A stretch of 64,000 nucleotides of DNA from contig NZ_SPNT01000002.1 in NCBI RefSeq assembly GCF_004959855.1, positions 982,520-1,046,519 of the forward strand, written 5' to 3'. The notes beneath the pieces are model-generated. The model worked only from the letters and a program-made list of their open reading frames with translations. It was not told the origin of the DNA and searched no databases. Below, one piece after another: positions 35,704-44,484 of this stretch. Position 1 is the first letter of the stretch. Every line of letters begins with the position of its first letter. The translations under genes were made by a program, and so were the position numbers. This stretch comes from Nitratireductor sp. XY-223 (GTDB lineage: Bacteria > Pseudomonadota > Alphaproteobacteria > Rhizobiales > Rhizobiaceae).

Positions 35704-35925
35704 TCGCTTACCTTTCTCAAATCGTGCGCACGAATGTGCACATCCGGAGTGCTGAATGATGGCTGGAAGGCGACATCTGCATGTTCAATTCTGGCCAACA
35801 ATTGTCCGGACCATTTGATATTTCGAGCCTCGGGCAGTCACATATCTGCAAGGCACCGTTTACGTCAATCGTGATTGTGAGTCCGTTGCGTCATTTCGAC
35901 CCAGGCGCGCCCGCAATGGCGGTCT

Positions 35926-36684
35926 TCAGCGCCCCCAGCGACGGGGAACGTTGGGGACGGAGGTTCCCTTGTGAACCACGGCGCGCGGCGAGACGATACG
36001 GCGGTCGAAGAGCGGCACCTCGCGCCGCTTCATCACCACGACGAGGACGGCACCGGCAATGATGCCGCCGATATGGGCCGCCCAGGACACGCCGCCCTCC
36101 TCGTCGATGACGATCATGACGAACTGGTAAACCACCCATAGGGTCAGCGGGATCCAGGCGGGCAGGGGAAGCGGGATACGGCCGAGCGCCAGGACCCAGA
36201 CCCGCACCCGCGGATGCAACACGAGATAGGCGGCCACCACGCCCGCCACCGCGCCGGACGCCCCGATCAGCGGCGCCTGCGAGCCGGGATCGAGCAGGCC
36301 GTGCAAGAGCGCGCCGGCCGCGGCGCAGACGAGATAGAAGACCAGGAAGCGGAAGTGACCGAGCGCGTCCTCGATATTGTCGCCGAAGACCCACAGGAAC
36401 AGCATGTTGGTGGCCAGGTGCATGAAATTGGCATGCAGGAATGCGTAGGTGACGTAAGTCGCGGGTTCCGGAACGATCGAAAGGTGTGGTGCGAGCTCGG
36501 CGCTTCCGTAGGCGACCGCCGGAATGAACCCGAGCCCGAGCACGGCGGCTTCCGTCAGGGCTCCGCCCTCGCCGCTCATCGCCGTCGCCAGCCACACCAG
36601 AACGTTGATGCCGATGATGGCCAGCGTCACATATTGACGGTCGATATGATCGAGATCGTTTCGGTCATGCAGCGGGATGAACAA
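35926..36684 (-). CDS. Rhomboid-family intramembrane serine protease
   Basis: A 252-residue membrane protein with six or more helices. The catalytic Ser is S143 in GASGAVAG and the His is H204 in AAHIGG, with N94 in the HLATNM oxyanion motif, so it should be active. The substrate is unknown. The start appears to be TTG at 36684 (MFIPLHDRN, the usual family start). It is 20 bp downstream of the cobalamin adenosyltransferase gene and probably co-transcribed. Confidence 0.88.
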   Translation of the reverse strand: MFIPLHDRNDLDHIDRQYVTLAIIGINVLVWLATAMSGEGGALTEAAVLGLGFIPAVAYGSAELAPHLSIVPEPATYVTYAFLHANFMHLATNMLFLWVFGDNIEDALGHFRFLVFYLVCAAAGALLHGLLDPGSQAPLIGASGAVAGVVAAYLVLHPRVRVWVLALGRIPLPLPAWIPLTLWVVYQFVMIVIDEEGGVSWAAHIGGIIAGAVLVVVMKRREVPLFDRRIVSPRAVVHKGTSVPNVPRRWGR

Positions 36685-36704
36685 CGGGCCGGCCCCATCT
36701 TGCT

Positions 36705-37280
36705 CTAACGGTGTTCACCGGGTTTCCAGAGGACGTCTTTCGAGCCGTTCCCGTTGGCGCAGCGCGCGGCCACGAACAGAAGGTCCGACACCCGGTTGAT
36801 GTAGCGCATCGCGGCCGGGTTGACCGCCTCGCCGGTGTCGGCCAGCGCGACCATCAGACGTTCGGCCCTTCGCGCGACGGTTCGCGCCAGATGAAGATTG
36901 GCCGCGGCGGCAGTCCCGCCGGGCAGGACAAAGGAGCGCAACGGCTCAAGGTCCGCGTTGAGGCTGTCGATCTCGGCCTCGATACGCTCGACCTGGCTCT
37001 CGGTCACGCGCAGCGGCGGGTGCTCGGCCTTCTTGCCGGTGTCGGGCGTTGCCAGATCGGCGCCGAGGTCGAAGAAGTCGTTCTGCATGCGCGCCAGGAT
37101 GGCATCAAGGCCGGCGTGTCCGGCCGTATGCAGGCGGGCCATGCCGATCGCTGCATTGGCCTCGTCCACGGTCCCGTAGGCCTCGACGCGCAGGTCATGC
37201 TTGGCGCGGCGTTCGCCCGAACCGAGCGCCGTCGTGCCGTCGTCTCCCGTGCGCGTATAGATCTTGTTCAGTCTGACCAA
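36705..37280 (-). CDS. pduO: Cob(I)alamin adenosyltransferase, PduO type
   Basis: A 191-residue trimeric enzyme that adenosylates cob(I)alamin with ATP to make coenzyme B12. YTRTGDDGTT at the N-terminus binds ATP, and FVLPGGTAAAANLHLARTVARRAER and YINRVSDLLFVAAR are further family motifs. The start TTG at 37280 (MVRLNKIYTRTG) follows GAGG and matches family length; the frame extends to 37331 without support. It forms a leftward run with the HIG1-type gene and the rhomboid gene. Confidence 0.9.
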   Translation of the reverse strand: MVRLNKIYTRTGDDGTTALGSGERRAKHDLRVEAYGTVDEANAAIGMARLHTAGHAGLDAILARMQNDFFDLGADLATPDTGKKAEHPPLRVTESQVERIEAEIDSLNADLEPLRSFVLPGGTAAAANLHLARTVARRAERLMVALADTGEAVNPAAMRYINRVSDLLFVAARCANGNGSKDVLWKPGEHR

Positions 37281-37293
37281 AGCCTGCCTCGCG

Positions 37294-37491
37294 TCAGCGT
37301 CCGCCGCCCGTGATCCACAATACAACCACAATCAGGACAACCGCAATGAGCTGCAGGGCGATACGCAGCTGCATGAGCTTGTTGGACAGGTTGCCGGAGC
37401 CGCCGCGCATCATGTTGAAGAGCCCGCGGATCAGGACGAAGACCACGGCGGCCATCACCACCATGATGAGATAGTAGAGGAAAGGGGCCAT
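37294..37491 (-). CDS. Twin transmembrane HIG1-domain protein
   Basis: A 65-residue protein made of two membrane helices (about residues 6-25 and 44-61) with the HIG_1_N-type loop RGGSGNLSNKLMQLRI. Small HIG1 proteins associate with respiratory supercomplexes in mitochondria; the bacterial role is unproven. It sits 13 bp upstream of the pduO-type gene, an arrangement common in Rhizobiales. Confidence 0.85.
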   Translation of the reverse strand: MAPFLYYLIMVVMAAVVFVLIRGLFNMMRGGSGNLSNKLMQLRIALQLIAVVLIVVVLWITGGGR

Positions 37492-37577
37492 CGATATCCC
37501 TGCCCGCTCGTTGTTTGTGGCCGCGTTTATTGCAACGGGGCCGCCGCTGCCACCTTCCGGCCATGCGACATCTTGGC

Positions 37578-38408
37578 CTATCTCTTTTCCAGTATCCGGT
37601 AAAGCATGTCGGCAGGAAGCAGCCGCTTGAGCGCCGTGCCGATCTTCGCCGGGCGCGTCAGTACGTAATGCGGCTTCGGCTTCGCGTTTTCAAGCGCGTG
37701 CCTGAGCACATCATAGACCGCGTCGGGGCCGAGCTTGTGCTTCGATTTCACGCCGCCCTGACGCATGCGCTGCAGTTCGCGTTCATAGTCAGCGCGGTGC
37801 ACCGAGCCCTCGATGTCGATGTTCTTTTCAATGTAGTGCAGGGCATTGACGGCGATTTTCGATTCGATCGGGCCGGGCTCGATCAGACTGACATGGATGC
37901 CGGTGCCCGCAAGCTCCATGCGCATGGTCACGGACAGGCCCTCAAGCGCGAATTTCGACGCATTGTAGGCGCCGCGCCAGCGCATGGGAACGAGGCCGAG
38001 GATCGACGAGCACTGAACGATGCGCCCGTGAGCTTGCGCGCGCATGACGGGAATGATGCGCCGCGTCAGTTCGTGCCAGCCGAAGAAATTCGCCTCGAAC
38101 TGTTCGCGCAGCGCTTCGGTGCCGAGGTCCTCGACGGCGCCGGCCTGGCTGTATGCGCCGTTGTTGAAGAGCGCGTCGAGCGTGCCGCCGGTCCGCTCGA
38201 GGACCGTGTCGGCCAGCGCCGCGATACTCTCCGGTTCGCGATAATCCAGGTACAGGGCCTCGAGCCCGTCCTTCTCGAGCGCTTCAAGATCGTGCGGCTT
38301 GCGGGCTGTGGCGAATACGCGCCACCCGTCGCGCTCAAGAGCGCGTGCGCAGTGGGCACCGATGCCCGAGGAGCAACCGGTGACAATGATCGTCTTGTGC
38401 TGTTTCAT
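37578..38408 (-). CDS. Short-chain dehydrogenase/reductase
   Basis: A classical SDR of 276 residues with TGCSSGIG at residues 9-16, catalytic serines in QCSSILG, and YNASK. The oxidised substrate is unknown; the long C-terminal part resembles the 17-beta-hydroxysteroid dehydrogenase type of SDR. The ATG at 38408 has GGAG upstream, and the frame opens to 38483 without further support. It is a single gene read toward pduO. Confidence 0.85.
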   Translation of the reverse strand: MKQHKTIIVTGCSSGIGAHCARALERDGWRVFATARKPHDLEALEKDGLEALYLDYREPESIAALADTVLERTGGTLDALFNNGAYSQAGAVEDLGTEALREQFEANFFGWHELTRRIIPVMRAQAHGRIVQCSSILGLVPMRWRGAYNASKFALEGLSVTMRMELAGTGIHVSLIEPGPIESKIAVNALHYIEKNIDIEGSVHRADYERELQRMRQGGVKSKHKLGPDAVYDVLRHALENAKPKPHYVLTRPAKIGTALKRLLPADMLYRILEKR

Positions 38409-38610
38409 GAACCACTCCGGTGCCGGTGCCCCGTTCAGGGACCGGAAACTGCTGTCGCGTCGCACCGCTCTATCCCTAACCAATCCGGTTTGACAAGCGG
38501 GGGCTGGTCAAGGGCGTCGAAAACCGGTTCTTAACCAAGGGCACGTTTGCTAATGGTGCGTGGGTTGCGGATAACGGGCGGGGACCGGTCGCGACGAGCG
38601 GAGGCGATTG

Positions 38611-39438
38611 ATGACAGGACGGCAGCTTTGGAAAGTGGTTTCCGGCGCCATCGTTCACTTCAACCAGGACGATGGCTGGGCGATGGCGAGCCATGTGGCC
38701 CTGTCGACACTGCTTGCCGTGTTTCCCTTCCTGATCTTCGCCACGGCGCTTGCGAGCTATGTGGGGGCCGACGCCTTCGCCGACACGGCTGTCCACATCA
38801 TCTTCGATACGTGGCCGAAATCCATCGCGGAACCCATCTCGCAGCAGGTCCTTGAAGTGCTGACGGTCAATCGCGGCGGCGTGCTGACGGTTTCCGTCAT
38901 CGCCGCGGCGTTTTTCGCGTCGAACGGGGTCGAGGCACTAAGGGTGTCGCTCAACCGCGCCTACCGGGTCAGCGAAAAGCGCTCGATTCTCTTTAACCGG
39001 GCGCAAAGCCTCGGTTTCGTGATCATCGCCGCGCTGATCCTTCTGGCCATCAGCTTTCTCCTGGTGCTGGCGCCGCTGCTGACCGCGTTCATGCGCAAGT
39101 GGCTTCCATGGTCGGATGAGCTGATTTCGCATCTCGACAACTGGCGGGTCATCGTGGCCGTGGTCGTGCTGTTTGTCGGGCTGATGGTGTGTCATCGCTG
39201 GCTGCCGGCCGGGTATCGCACGTTCCGCTCCATCGTACCTGGCGTTATGGTTACCATGATCTTCTGGATGGCCGGCGCGCTTCTTTTTTCCGCCTACCTG
39301 CAGAGCTTTTCCACCTATGTGGCGACTTATGCAGGGCTGGCGTCGATCATGATCGCATTGATTTTTCTCTACATTGTCGCGGCGATCTTTATTCTGGGCG
39401 CGGAGCTGAACGCCTCCATACTTGCCGAGCGGGAATAG
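38611..39438 (+). CDS. YihY/BrkB-family membrane protein
   Basis: A 275-residue inner-membrane protein with about six helices, of the YihY/virulence-factor BrkB family, once misnamed RNase BN. Signatures are DDGWAMASHVALSTLLAVFP (N-terminal), a conserved RVSLNRAYR region, and the C-terminal AAIFILGAELNAS. The function is unknown. The ATG at 38611 has GGAGG upstream. Confidence 0.85.
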   Translation: MTGRQLWKVVSGAIVHFNQDDGWAMASHVALSTLLAVFPFLIFATALASYVGADAFADTAVHIIFDTWPKSIAEPISQQVLEVLTVNRGGVLTVSVIAAAFFASNGVEALRVSLNRAYRVSEKRSILFNRAQSLGFVIIAALILLAISFLLVLAPLLTAFMRKWLPWSDELISHLDNWRVIVAVVVLFVGLMVCHRWLPAGYRTFRSIVPGVMVTMIFWMAGALLFSAYLQSFSTYVATYAGLASIMIALIFLYIVAAIFILGAELNASILAERE

Positions 39439-39650
39439 CCGGCAGCGGGCGCCCGGGGGCGTTAACCAAAAAATAGTCTTAAATGCACTAAAATTCGTCT
39501 ACTGAGCATTAACCGCGATTTTCGGATTCGGCCAAAACCAGTGGATTTTGGGGTATGATCTTGGCCGGACAAATGAATTGTCACGCGGAGCAAATCCTTC
39601 GACGAAGGGCGGCTCGGGGACTCTGCGTCTGCAAATGACGGAGCAAGGAC

Positions 39651-39938
39651 ATGTTTGTATACCTGTCGCCGGAAATGACATACGGCCTGCTGATTGCCTG
39701 CGTGGTAATCTGCTTCTTTGTGGGCCATGCCATGGACGGCGTAATGGGCCCCGTCGGCTTCGGCGTGTTCGGCAACATGATCATCCTGGGAACCGGTATG
39801 GCTCTCGGACTGTTCGTTTCCGAACTGGCAGGAATGCCGCTGAACAGGATGGAAGTCATCGTCGGCGCCTCATTGGTCGGCGCGTTTGGATCCTTGTTGA
39901 TCCTGGCATTGTTCAAGCACCTGTTCCTGAGGACTTAG
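39651..39938 (+). CDS. Small three-helix membrane protein
   Basis: A 95-residue protein with three hydrophobic segments (about 9-27, 39-60 and 69-91) and a Gly-rich middle (GPVGFGVFGNM). It resembles GlsB/YeaQ/YmgE-type small membrane proteins in size and layout, but I cannot assign it firmly. The ATG at 39651 is the only start that makes sense. Upstream, the 212-bp gap is A/T-rich and likely holds its promoter. Confidence 0.65.
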   Translation: MFVYLSPEMTYGLLIACVVICFFVGHAMDGVMGPVGFGVFGNMIILGTGMALGLFVSELAGMPLNRMEVIVGASLVGAFGSLLILALFKHLFLRT

Positions 39939-39974
39939 GACAGGTCACATACGTGAGTGCAGGTGTAACCGGCG

Positions 39975-40868
39975 TCAGATCCTGGCGCCGGTTTCGCACA
40001 TCTGGATGACCTCTTTTGCGGTAGCGCCGCTGCGCCGCAGCGCCGCGACCGCGGTATCGCCATCGCTTTTCGACAGCTTGCGTCCGTCGCCGTCCACCAG
40101 CAGCGCGTGGTGATGGTAGCGGGGCTCCGGCAATGCGAGCAGGTTCTGCAGAAGCCGGTGGACGGATGTCGCATGAAACAGGTCATGGCCGCGGACAATG
40201 TCCGTTATGCCCTGCAGCGCGTCGTCGACGACCACCGAAAGGTGGTAGCTGGTCGGCGTGTCCTTGCGCGCCAGGATGACGTCTCCCCAGGCGCGCGGAT
40301 CGGCGGCGATCGTTCCGGTTTGCCCGGACGGGTCGTGCCCCGTTTCCGCCCAGGTGATATCCGGCCCCGCCAGCGCGCAGGCCTTGTCGATGTCGAGGCG
40401 CCATGCAAACGGCCTGCCCGAATCCATCCCCGCCGCGGCTTCTTTGCCGGACAAGGCACGCTCGCCTCCCGGGTAGAGGGGGGCGCCGTCCGGATCGCGC
40501 GGCCAGGCGGGGCCGTGCCGTTCGGCTTCGGCGACACGGTCGCGGATCTGGGCGCGGGTCAAAAAGGCCGGATAGACGAGCGCCATCTCGCGCAGCTTGC
40601 CGAGTGCCTCGCCATAGTCCCCGAAATGCTCGCTCTGCCGGCGCACGGGACCCTGCCACTTGATGCCAAGCCAATTGAGGTCCTCGACGATCTGCCGCTC
40701 GAATTGCGGCGTGCAGCGGGCAGTGTCGATGTCTTCCATGCGCAACAGCATCTCACCGCCGCACTCCAGTGCCCTTTCCCTGTTGCGAAGGGCGGAATAG
40801 GCATGGCCGAGGTGCAGCAGGCCGTTGGGGCTCGGGGCAAATCGGAAGACCCGGTTCTTCTGCGTCAT
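39975..40868 (-). CDS. gluQ: Glutamyl-Q tRNA(Asp) synthetase
   Basis: A 297-residue truncated glutamyl-tRNA synthetase that attaches glutamate to queuosine in tRNA-Asp. The class I motifs are HLGHA (in APSPNGLLHLGHA) and KLSKSD; there is no anticodon-binding domain, as expected. The ATG at 40868 is used. It is divergent from the DNA glycosylase gene. Confidence 0.92.
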   Translation of the reverse strand: MTQKNRVFRFAPSPNGLLHLGHAYSALRNRERALECGGEMLLRMEDIDTARCTPQFERQIVEDLNWLGIKWQGPVRRQSEHFGDYGEALGKLREMALVYPAFLTRAQIRDRVAEAERHGPAWPRDPDGAPLYPGGERALSGKEAAAGMDSGRPFAWRLDIDKACALAGPDITWAETGHDPSGQTGTIAADPRAWGDVILARKDTPTSYHLSVVVDDALQGITDIVRGHDLFHATSVHRLLQNLLALPEPRYHHHALLVDGDGRKLSKSDGDTAVAALRRSGATAKEVIQMCETGARI

Positions 40869-41005
40869 TGTCCGTGTCCTGTCACTCTCCCGGAATCCCG
40901 GCCCTCGTGCCTCCCGAAACCGTCCGTTTGGTGGTAATAGATCGATCCCGGCGTGAAGGAAAGCGCATCGCAGGCAATGCGCGGACGGGCCGGCGGCGAG
41001 GAACA

Positions 41006-41659
41006 ATGCGCGTGAGAACGATCGACACTCTGGACGACATCGCGGACGGGCTCGAAGCCCTGGTGCAGATTGATCCGCGGCTCGTGCCGGTGGTGCGGAA
41101 GGCCGGCGCGGTGCCGCTGCGCCGACAGGCGCCGGGTTTTCAGGGCCTTGCCGAGATCATCGTGGCGCAGATGGTCTCCAAGGCGTCCGCGGCGGCGATC
41201 TGGAGCAGGCTTGCCGCCGAGGCCGGCGGATGCGCGCCGCATCAGATCGCGGCGCTCAGCGATGCGCAGTGCCGCCGCATCGGATTGTCGCGGGCCAAGG
41301 AGCAGACGCTGAGAGGCGCGGCTGAGGCTGTCATGAGCGGCCGGATCAACCCGCGCGCGCTGTGCGCGATGCCGGCGGACGAATCGATTGCGGCGATGAC
41401 CGCCCTGAAAGGCATCGGCGCATGGACCGCCGAGGTCTATCTTTTGTTCTGTGCCGGCCACGGAGACATCTTTCCCGCCGGCGACGTGGCGCTGCAGGCG
41501 GCCGCCGCCCACGCACTTGGAATCGATACCCGTCCGGACCAGAAAAAGCTGCGTGATATCGCCGCGCGCTGGCAGCCCTGGCGCGGCGTCGCGGCGCGTC
41601 TGTTATGGGCCTATTATGCAACGGAAATGCGCCGCGGGGATGTGACGCCGACGGGCTGA
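41006..41659 (+). CDS. DNA-3-methyladenine glycosylase II (AlkA-like)
   Basis: An HhH-GPD DNA glycosylase of 217 residues that removes alkylated bases. The helix-hairpin-helix LKGIGAWTAE and the catalytic aspartate in FPAGDVALQ are present; there is no iron-sulphur cluster motif. The ATG at 41006 follows GAGGAA, while the frame opens to 40769 in sequence belonging to the gluQ side. Confidence 0.9.
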   Translation: MRVRTIDTLDDIADGLEALVQIDPRLVPVVRKAGAVPLRRQAPGFQGLAEIIVAQMVSKASAAAIWSRLAAEAGGCAPHQIAALSDAQCRRIGLSRAKEQTLRGAAEAVMSGRINPRALCAMPADESIAAMTALKGIGAWTAEVYLLFCAGHGDIFPAGDVALQAAAAHALGIDTRPDQKKLRDIAARWQPWRGVAARLLWAYYATEMRRGDVTPTG

Positions 41660-41784
41660 GCCGGTGTTGCGCATCGGCCACCGGCGCTTTCCCTGACCCC
41701 GTCAATTTCCTGAGATTACTTCACAATCCTGTAACAACCGGCCTAATATATCATTGTATCTGGCGAATCACTCAGGAGAGTGAG

Positions 41785-42342
41785 TTGACGATAGCTGTTT
41801 CACCCGACGCGCTTCCGGCGCTGGTGCTGAATGCCGATTACCGGCCGCTCAGCTACTATCCTTTGTCGCTCTGGTCCTGGCAGGACGCGATAAAGGCGGT
41901 GTTCCTCGATCGCGTCAATATCCTCGCCGAATACGAACATCGCGTATCGTCTCCGAGCATGTCGATGGCGCTGCCCAGCGTTGTCTGCCTCAAGACCTAC
42001 GTCAAGCCGAGCCGCCACCCCGCCTTCACGCGGTTCAACGTCTTCCTGCGCGACCGGTTCAAGTGCCAGTATTGCGGCGTCGACAAGGACCTGACCTTCG
42101 ACCACGTCATTCCGCGGCGCTATGGCGGCGAGACGACATGGGAGAACATCGTCGCGGCCTGCTCGTCCTGCAACCTGAAGAAGGGCGGCAAGATGCCGAA
42201 GGAAGCGCGCATGTATCCGTCCCAAAAGCCGTATCATCCGACGGTGCACGACCTGCACAATAACGGCCGCATGTTCCCGCCGAACTACCTGCACGAAAGC
42301 TGGATGGACTATCTCTACTGGGATGTCGAACTGGAGCCGTAA
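41785..42342 (+). CDS. HNH endonuclease-family protein
   Basis: A 185-residue protein with an HNH domain: CQYCG, then FDHVIPRRYGGETTWENIVAACSSCN shortened here to DHVIPR and CSSCNLKKGG, i.e. a zinc-binding Cys4 framework around the DH...N...H core. This solitary HNH protein is conserved in many alphaproteobacteria; its target is unknown and no restriction or phage genes are adjacent. Start TTG (41785) is supported by AGGAGAG upstream; the frame is open to 41605. Confidence 0.85.
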   Translation: MTIAVSPDALPALVLNADYRPLSYYPLSLWSWQDAIKAVFLDRVNILAEYEHRVSSPSMSMALPSVVCLKTYVKPSRHPAFTRFNVFLRDRFKCQYCGVDKDLTFDHVIPRRYGGETTWENIVAACSSCNLKKGGKMPKEARMYPSQKPYHPTVHDLHNNGRMFPPNYLHESWMDYLYWDVELEP

Positions 42343-42352
42343 GGCCGTCTGA

Positions 42353-42874
42353 TCACCGTGCCCGACCGGCAAATGCGACGCGCAGGCAGGCCGCCGCGAG
42401 GATGACGCTTGCGATAACGTTCCAGCCCGCGAAGGACAGGCCGAGCACCCGCAATGCCGTCTCGTTGCAGGCCGGCGGCTTGATCGCGTTGAGATCGGCC
42501 AGCAGGTTGCCGGCGTCCGTCGTCAGGCCGGCAGCCCCGGCGCAGTCGGCCGGCCCCGGCCACCAGCCCCATTCGACGCCGGAATGATAGACGCCGAGGC
42601 CGGCGCCGTAGAGCATCAGGCCGCCGCCGGCTGCAAACAGCGTCCGGGTGATGAGGGACGGTGCCTTCAGCGCCGCCGAGACGGCCGCCGCGACCATGAC
42701 GGGCACGCCGATATAGTAGGGCGTGCGCTGCTCCAGGCAGAGCGCGCATGGGATATAGCCGCCGATATGTTCAAATCCCAGCGCGGCCCCGACGACGGCA
42801 GCCATGGCGACGGCGAGGACCAGCGCCTGCAGCGCTTTGCCGGTGCCCGGATTTACAGCCTGTGTCGTCATCAT
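42353..42874 (-). CDS. dsbB: Disulfide bond formation protein B
   Basis: A 173-residue four-helix membrane protein that reoxidises DsbA using quinone. The first redox pair is C43/C46 in CALC, and the second pair is C111 and C136. A basic motif EQR follows the first pair, as in DsbB. It is 7 bp from the upstream YqaA-like gene, in one operon. No dsbA is in the window. Confidence 0.9.
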   Translation of the reverse strand: MMTTQAVNPGTGKALQALVLAVAMAAVVGAALGFEHIGGYIPCALCLEQRTPYYIGVPVMVAAAVSAALKAPSLITRTLFAAGGGLMLYGAGLGVYHSGVEWGWWPGPADCAGAAGLTTDAGNLLADLNAIKPPACNETALRVLGLSFAGWNVIASVILAAACLRVAFAGRAR

Positions 42875-42881
42875 GACCCCG

Positions 42882-43463
42882 TTAGAACACGAATCTCAGC
42901 GCATAGAATCCGCCGATCAATAGCACCATGAATATGGCGAAAAGAATACCCAGGTACTTCTCGATGAAGGTGCGGATCGGCTCGCCGAAAAGATACAGCA
43001 GATAGGCGACCAGGAAGAAGCGGAAGCTTCTGCCGATAATGCTGACGACGACGAAGGTGACCAGGTTGAGGCCGGTGGCGCCGGAGAAGATCGTCAGCAC
43101 CTTGTAGGGAAAGGGCGTTATCGCCGCAAAGAGGACGCCCCAGCCGCCATAGGTGTTGTACCATTCGCTGATGCGGGAGAAGGACGCTTCCTTGCCGTAA
43201 AACTCAAGGATCGGACGGCCGACGGCGTCGAACAGGAACGCGCCGATCGCGTAGCCGAGCAGGGCGCCGGCGACGGACGCGATGGTGCAGATCAAGGCGT
43301 TCTTCCACCAGTTGGCCCGGTCGGCGAGCACCATCGGGATCAGCAGCACATCGGGTGGTATCGGAAAGAACGAACTTTCGACAAACGAGACGCCGGCAAG
43401 ACCGGCCCTGGCATGGCGCGTCGCGGCGAGCGACATGGTCCAGTCGTAGAGGCGTCTGAGCAT
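42882..43463 (-). CDS. YqaA-family (DedA-like) membrane protein
   Basis: A 193-residue inner-membrane protein of the YqaA/SNARE-associated superfamily, with SFVESSFFPIPPDVLLIP and the re-entrant FGEP-type loop region. DedA proteins transport or flip lipid carriers; the role of the YqaA branch is unclear. The ATG at 43463 with AGGGAC upstream is chosen over a frame start at 43532. Confidence 0.85.
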   Translation of the reverse strand: MLRRLYDWTMSLAATRHARAGLAGVSFVESSFFPIPPDVLLIPMVLADRANWWKNALICTIASVAGALLGYAIGAFLFDAVGRPILEFYGKEASFSRISEWYNTYGGWGVLFAAITPFPYKVLTIFSGATGLNLVTFVVVSIIGRSFRFFLVAYLLYLFGEPIRTFIEKYLGILFAIFMVLLIGGFYALRFVF

Positions 43464-43703
43464 GAAGATGTCCCTGTTGGCGCGCTCGCTTTTAGGCAGA
43501 ATCGACATTGGCGTAAACCGGATTTTGTACAACTGGGCGTGAACGCTAGCAGAAGCTTGTTGACCAGGCGTTACCGGCGTCGACTAAGCGCGAACGCCCG
43601 GCCTACGCCGCGCGCCGGATGATGGCCGGGCCGTCGCACCCGTTGCCGGCGGAACGGCCGACCGGGAGAGCGGCAATAAGCCGGAAGGTGCGCAAAATGC
43701 CGG

Positions 43704-43731
43704 TTGACGCACTGCTTGCGCACCGTATATT
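43704..43731 (+). promoter_or_regulatory. Sigma-70 promoter of tRNA-Leu
   Basis: TTGACG (43704-43709) and TATATT (43726-43731) are separated by 16 bp. This places the transcription start about 30 bp before the mature tRNA-Leu, as usual for tRNA genes. Confidence 0.65.
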
Positions 43732-43769
43732 CCGGCTGCTGCCCTGCGCCGCCGCGCAGGGCCTTTCGT

Positions 43770-43855
43770 GCGGGTGTGGCGGAATTGGTAGACGCGCCAG
43801 ACTCAAAATCTGGTGTCCTTTGGACGTGTCGGTTCGAGTCCGACCACCCGCACCA
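43770..43855 (+). tRNA. tRNA-Leu (anticodon CAA)
   Basis: An 86-nt class II tRNA with acceptor stem GCGGGTG/CACCCGC, anticodon arm CCAGACTCAAAATCTGG presenting CAA, a long variable arm, GGTTCGAGTCC in the T arm, discriminator A and encoded CCA (43853-43855). The accessory tmp locus begins after a gene-free gap beyond its 3' end. Confidence 0.97.
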
Positions 43856-44484
43856 CCTGATCTTTTCCTATCGATGAGCGCGAATACGCGGATGCAGGCC
43901 GTCCGAACCCTGGTTCGCGCATACCGGCTCGCTGTCCGGCGTGCCGGATCCTCGTCTCGTTTTCGGTTGAAATGAGGCATCATTGGCGTCCGTCCGGCGA
44001 GGGAAGAGAAACGCCCCAGGCACGGGCGTGCCCGGGGCGGGTCAGGACGCGGAGATTGGCCCGAGTCCTGGGGAGGACCTCCTCGTTGCAACAGTTGTGC
44101 GGCCAGTCGCGTCAGGCAGCCGGACGCATTGGAGCATCTATATGAAAAATCCTCATATTTCGCCGAAATTCAGCATGCTAATACTTGTTCAGCGCTATAC
44201 ATCCGCAGTGCCGGGACGCTGTCAACTCACGATATGCCGGCAAATATTACCGAGGATGGAAACCGACGTTAACTTCTACTTCGAAGAGTGGTGCGGCGAT
44301 CAAGTTGACCGGAAGTCTTGTCGAAGGTGAAGTCCGGCGAACGGGCGGCTTGTCCTTGCGTTCACAGCAATTGGCCGGCCGCGATACTGCCGCCGCCCGG
44401 CGGCGCGCATGGGCCGGGAATTTGTGCACCTGTGGCCGATTTGCAACGCCCGATTGCCGGCACTCGAACAATTGGAATCGGAAT
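43856..44484. other. Gene-free gap after tRNA-Leu
   Basis: About 630 bp without a convincing gene. Two overlapping frames of just over 110 codons exist, but both lack ribosome-binding sites and family resemblance. The middle (about 44140-44300) is more A/T-rich than the surroundings. An imperfect inverted repeat GCCCCAGGCAC/GTGCCCGGGGC lies near 44012-44037. This may be a scar of an element integrated at the tRNA. Confidence 0.45.

Noticed and set aside
36600-37600. Cobalamin riboswitch near the cobalamin adenosyltransferase gene
   Set aside because: No B12-box-like sequence is visible upstream of the HIG1-pduO-rhomboid run.
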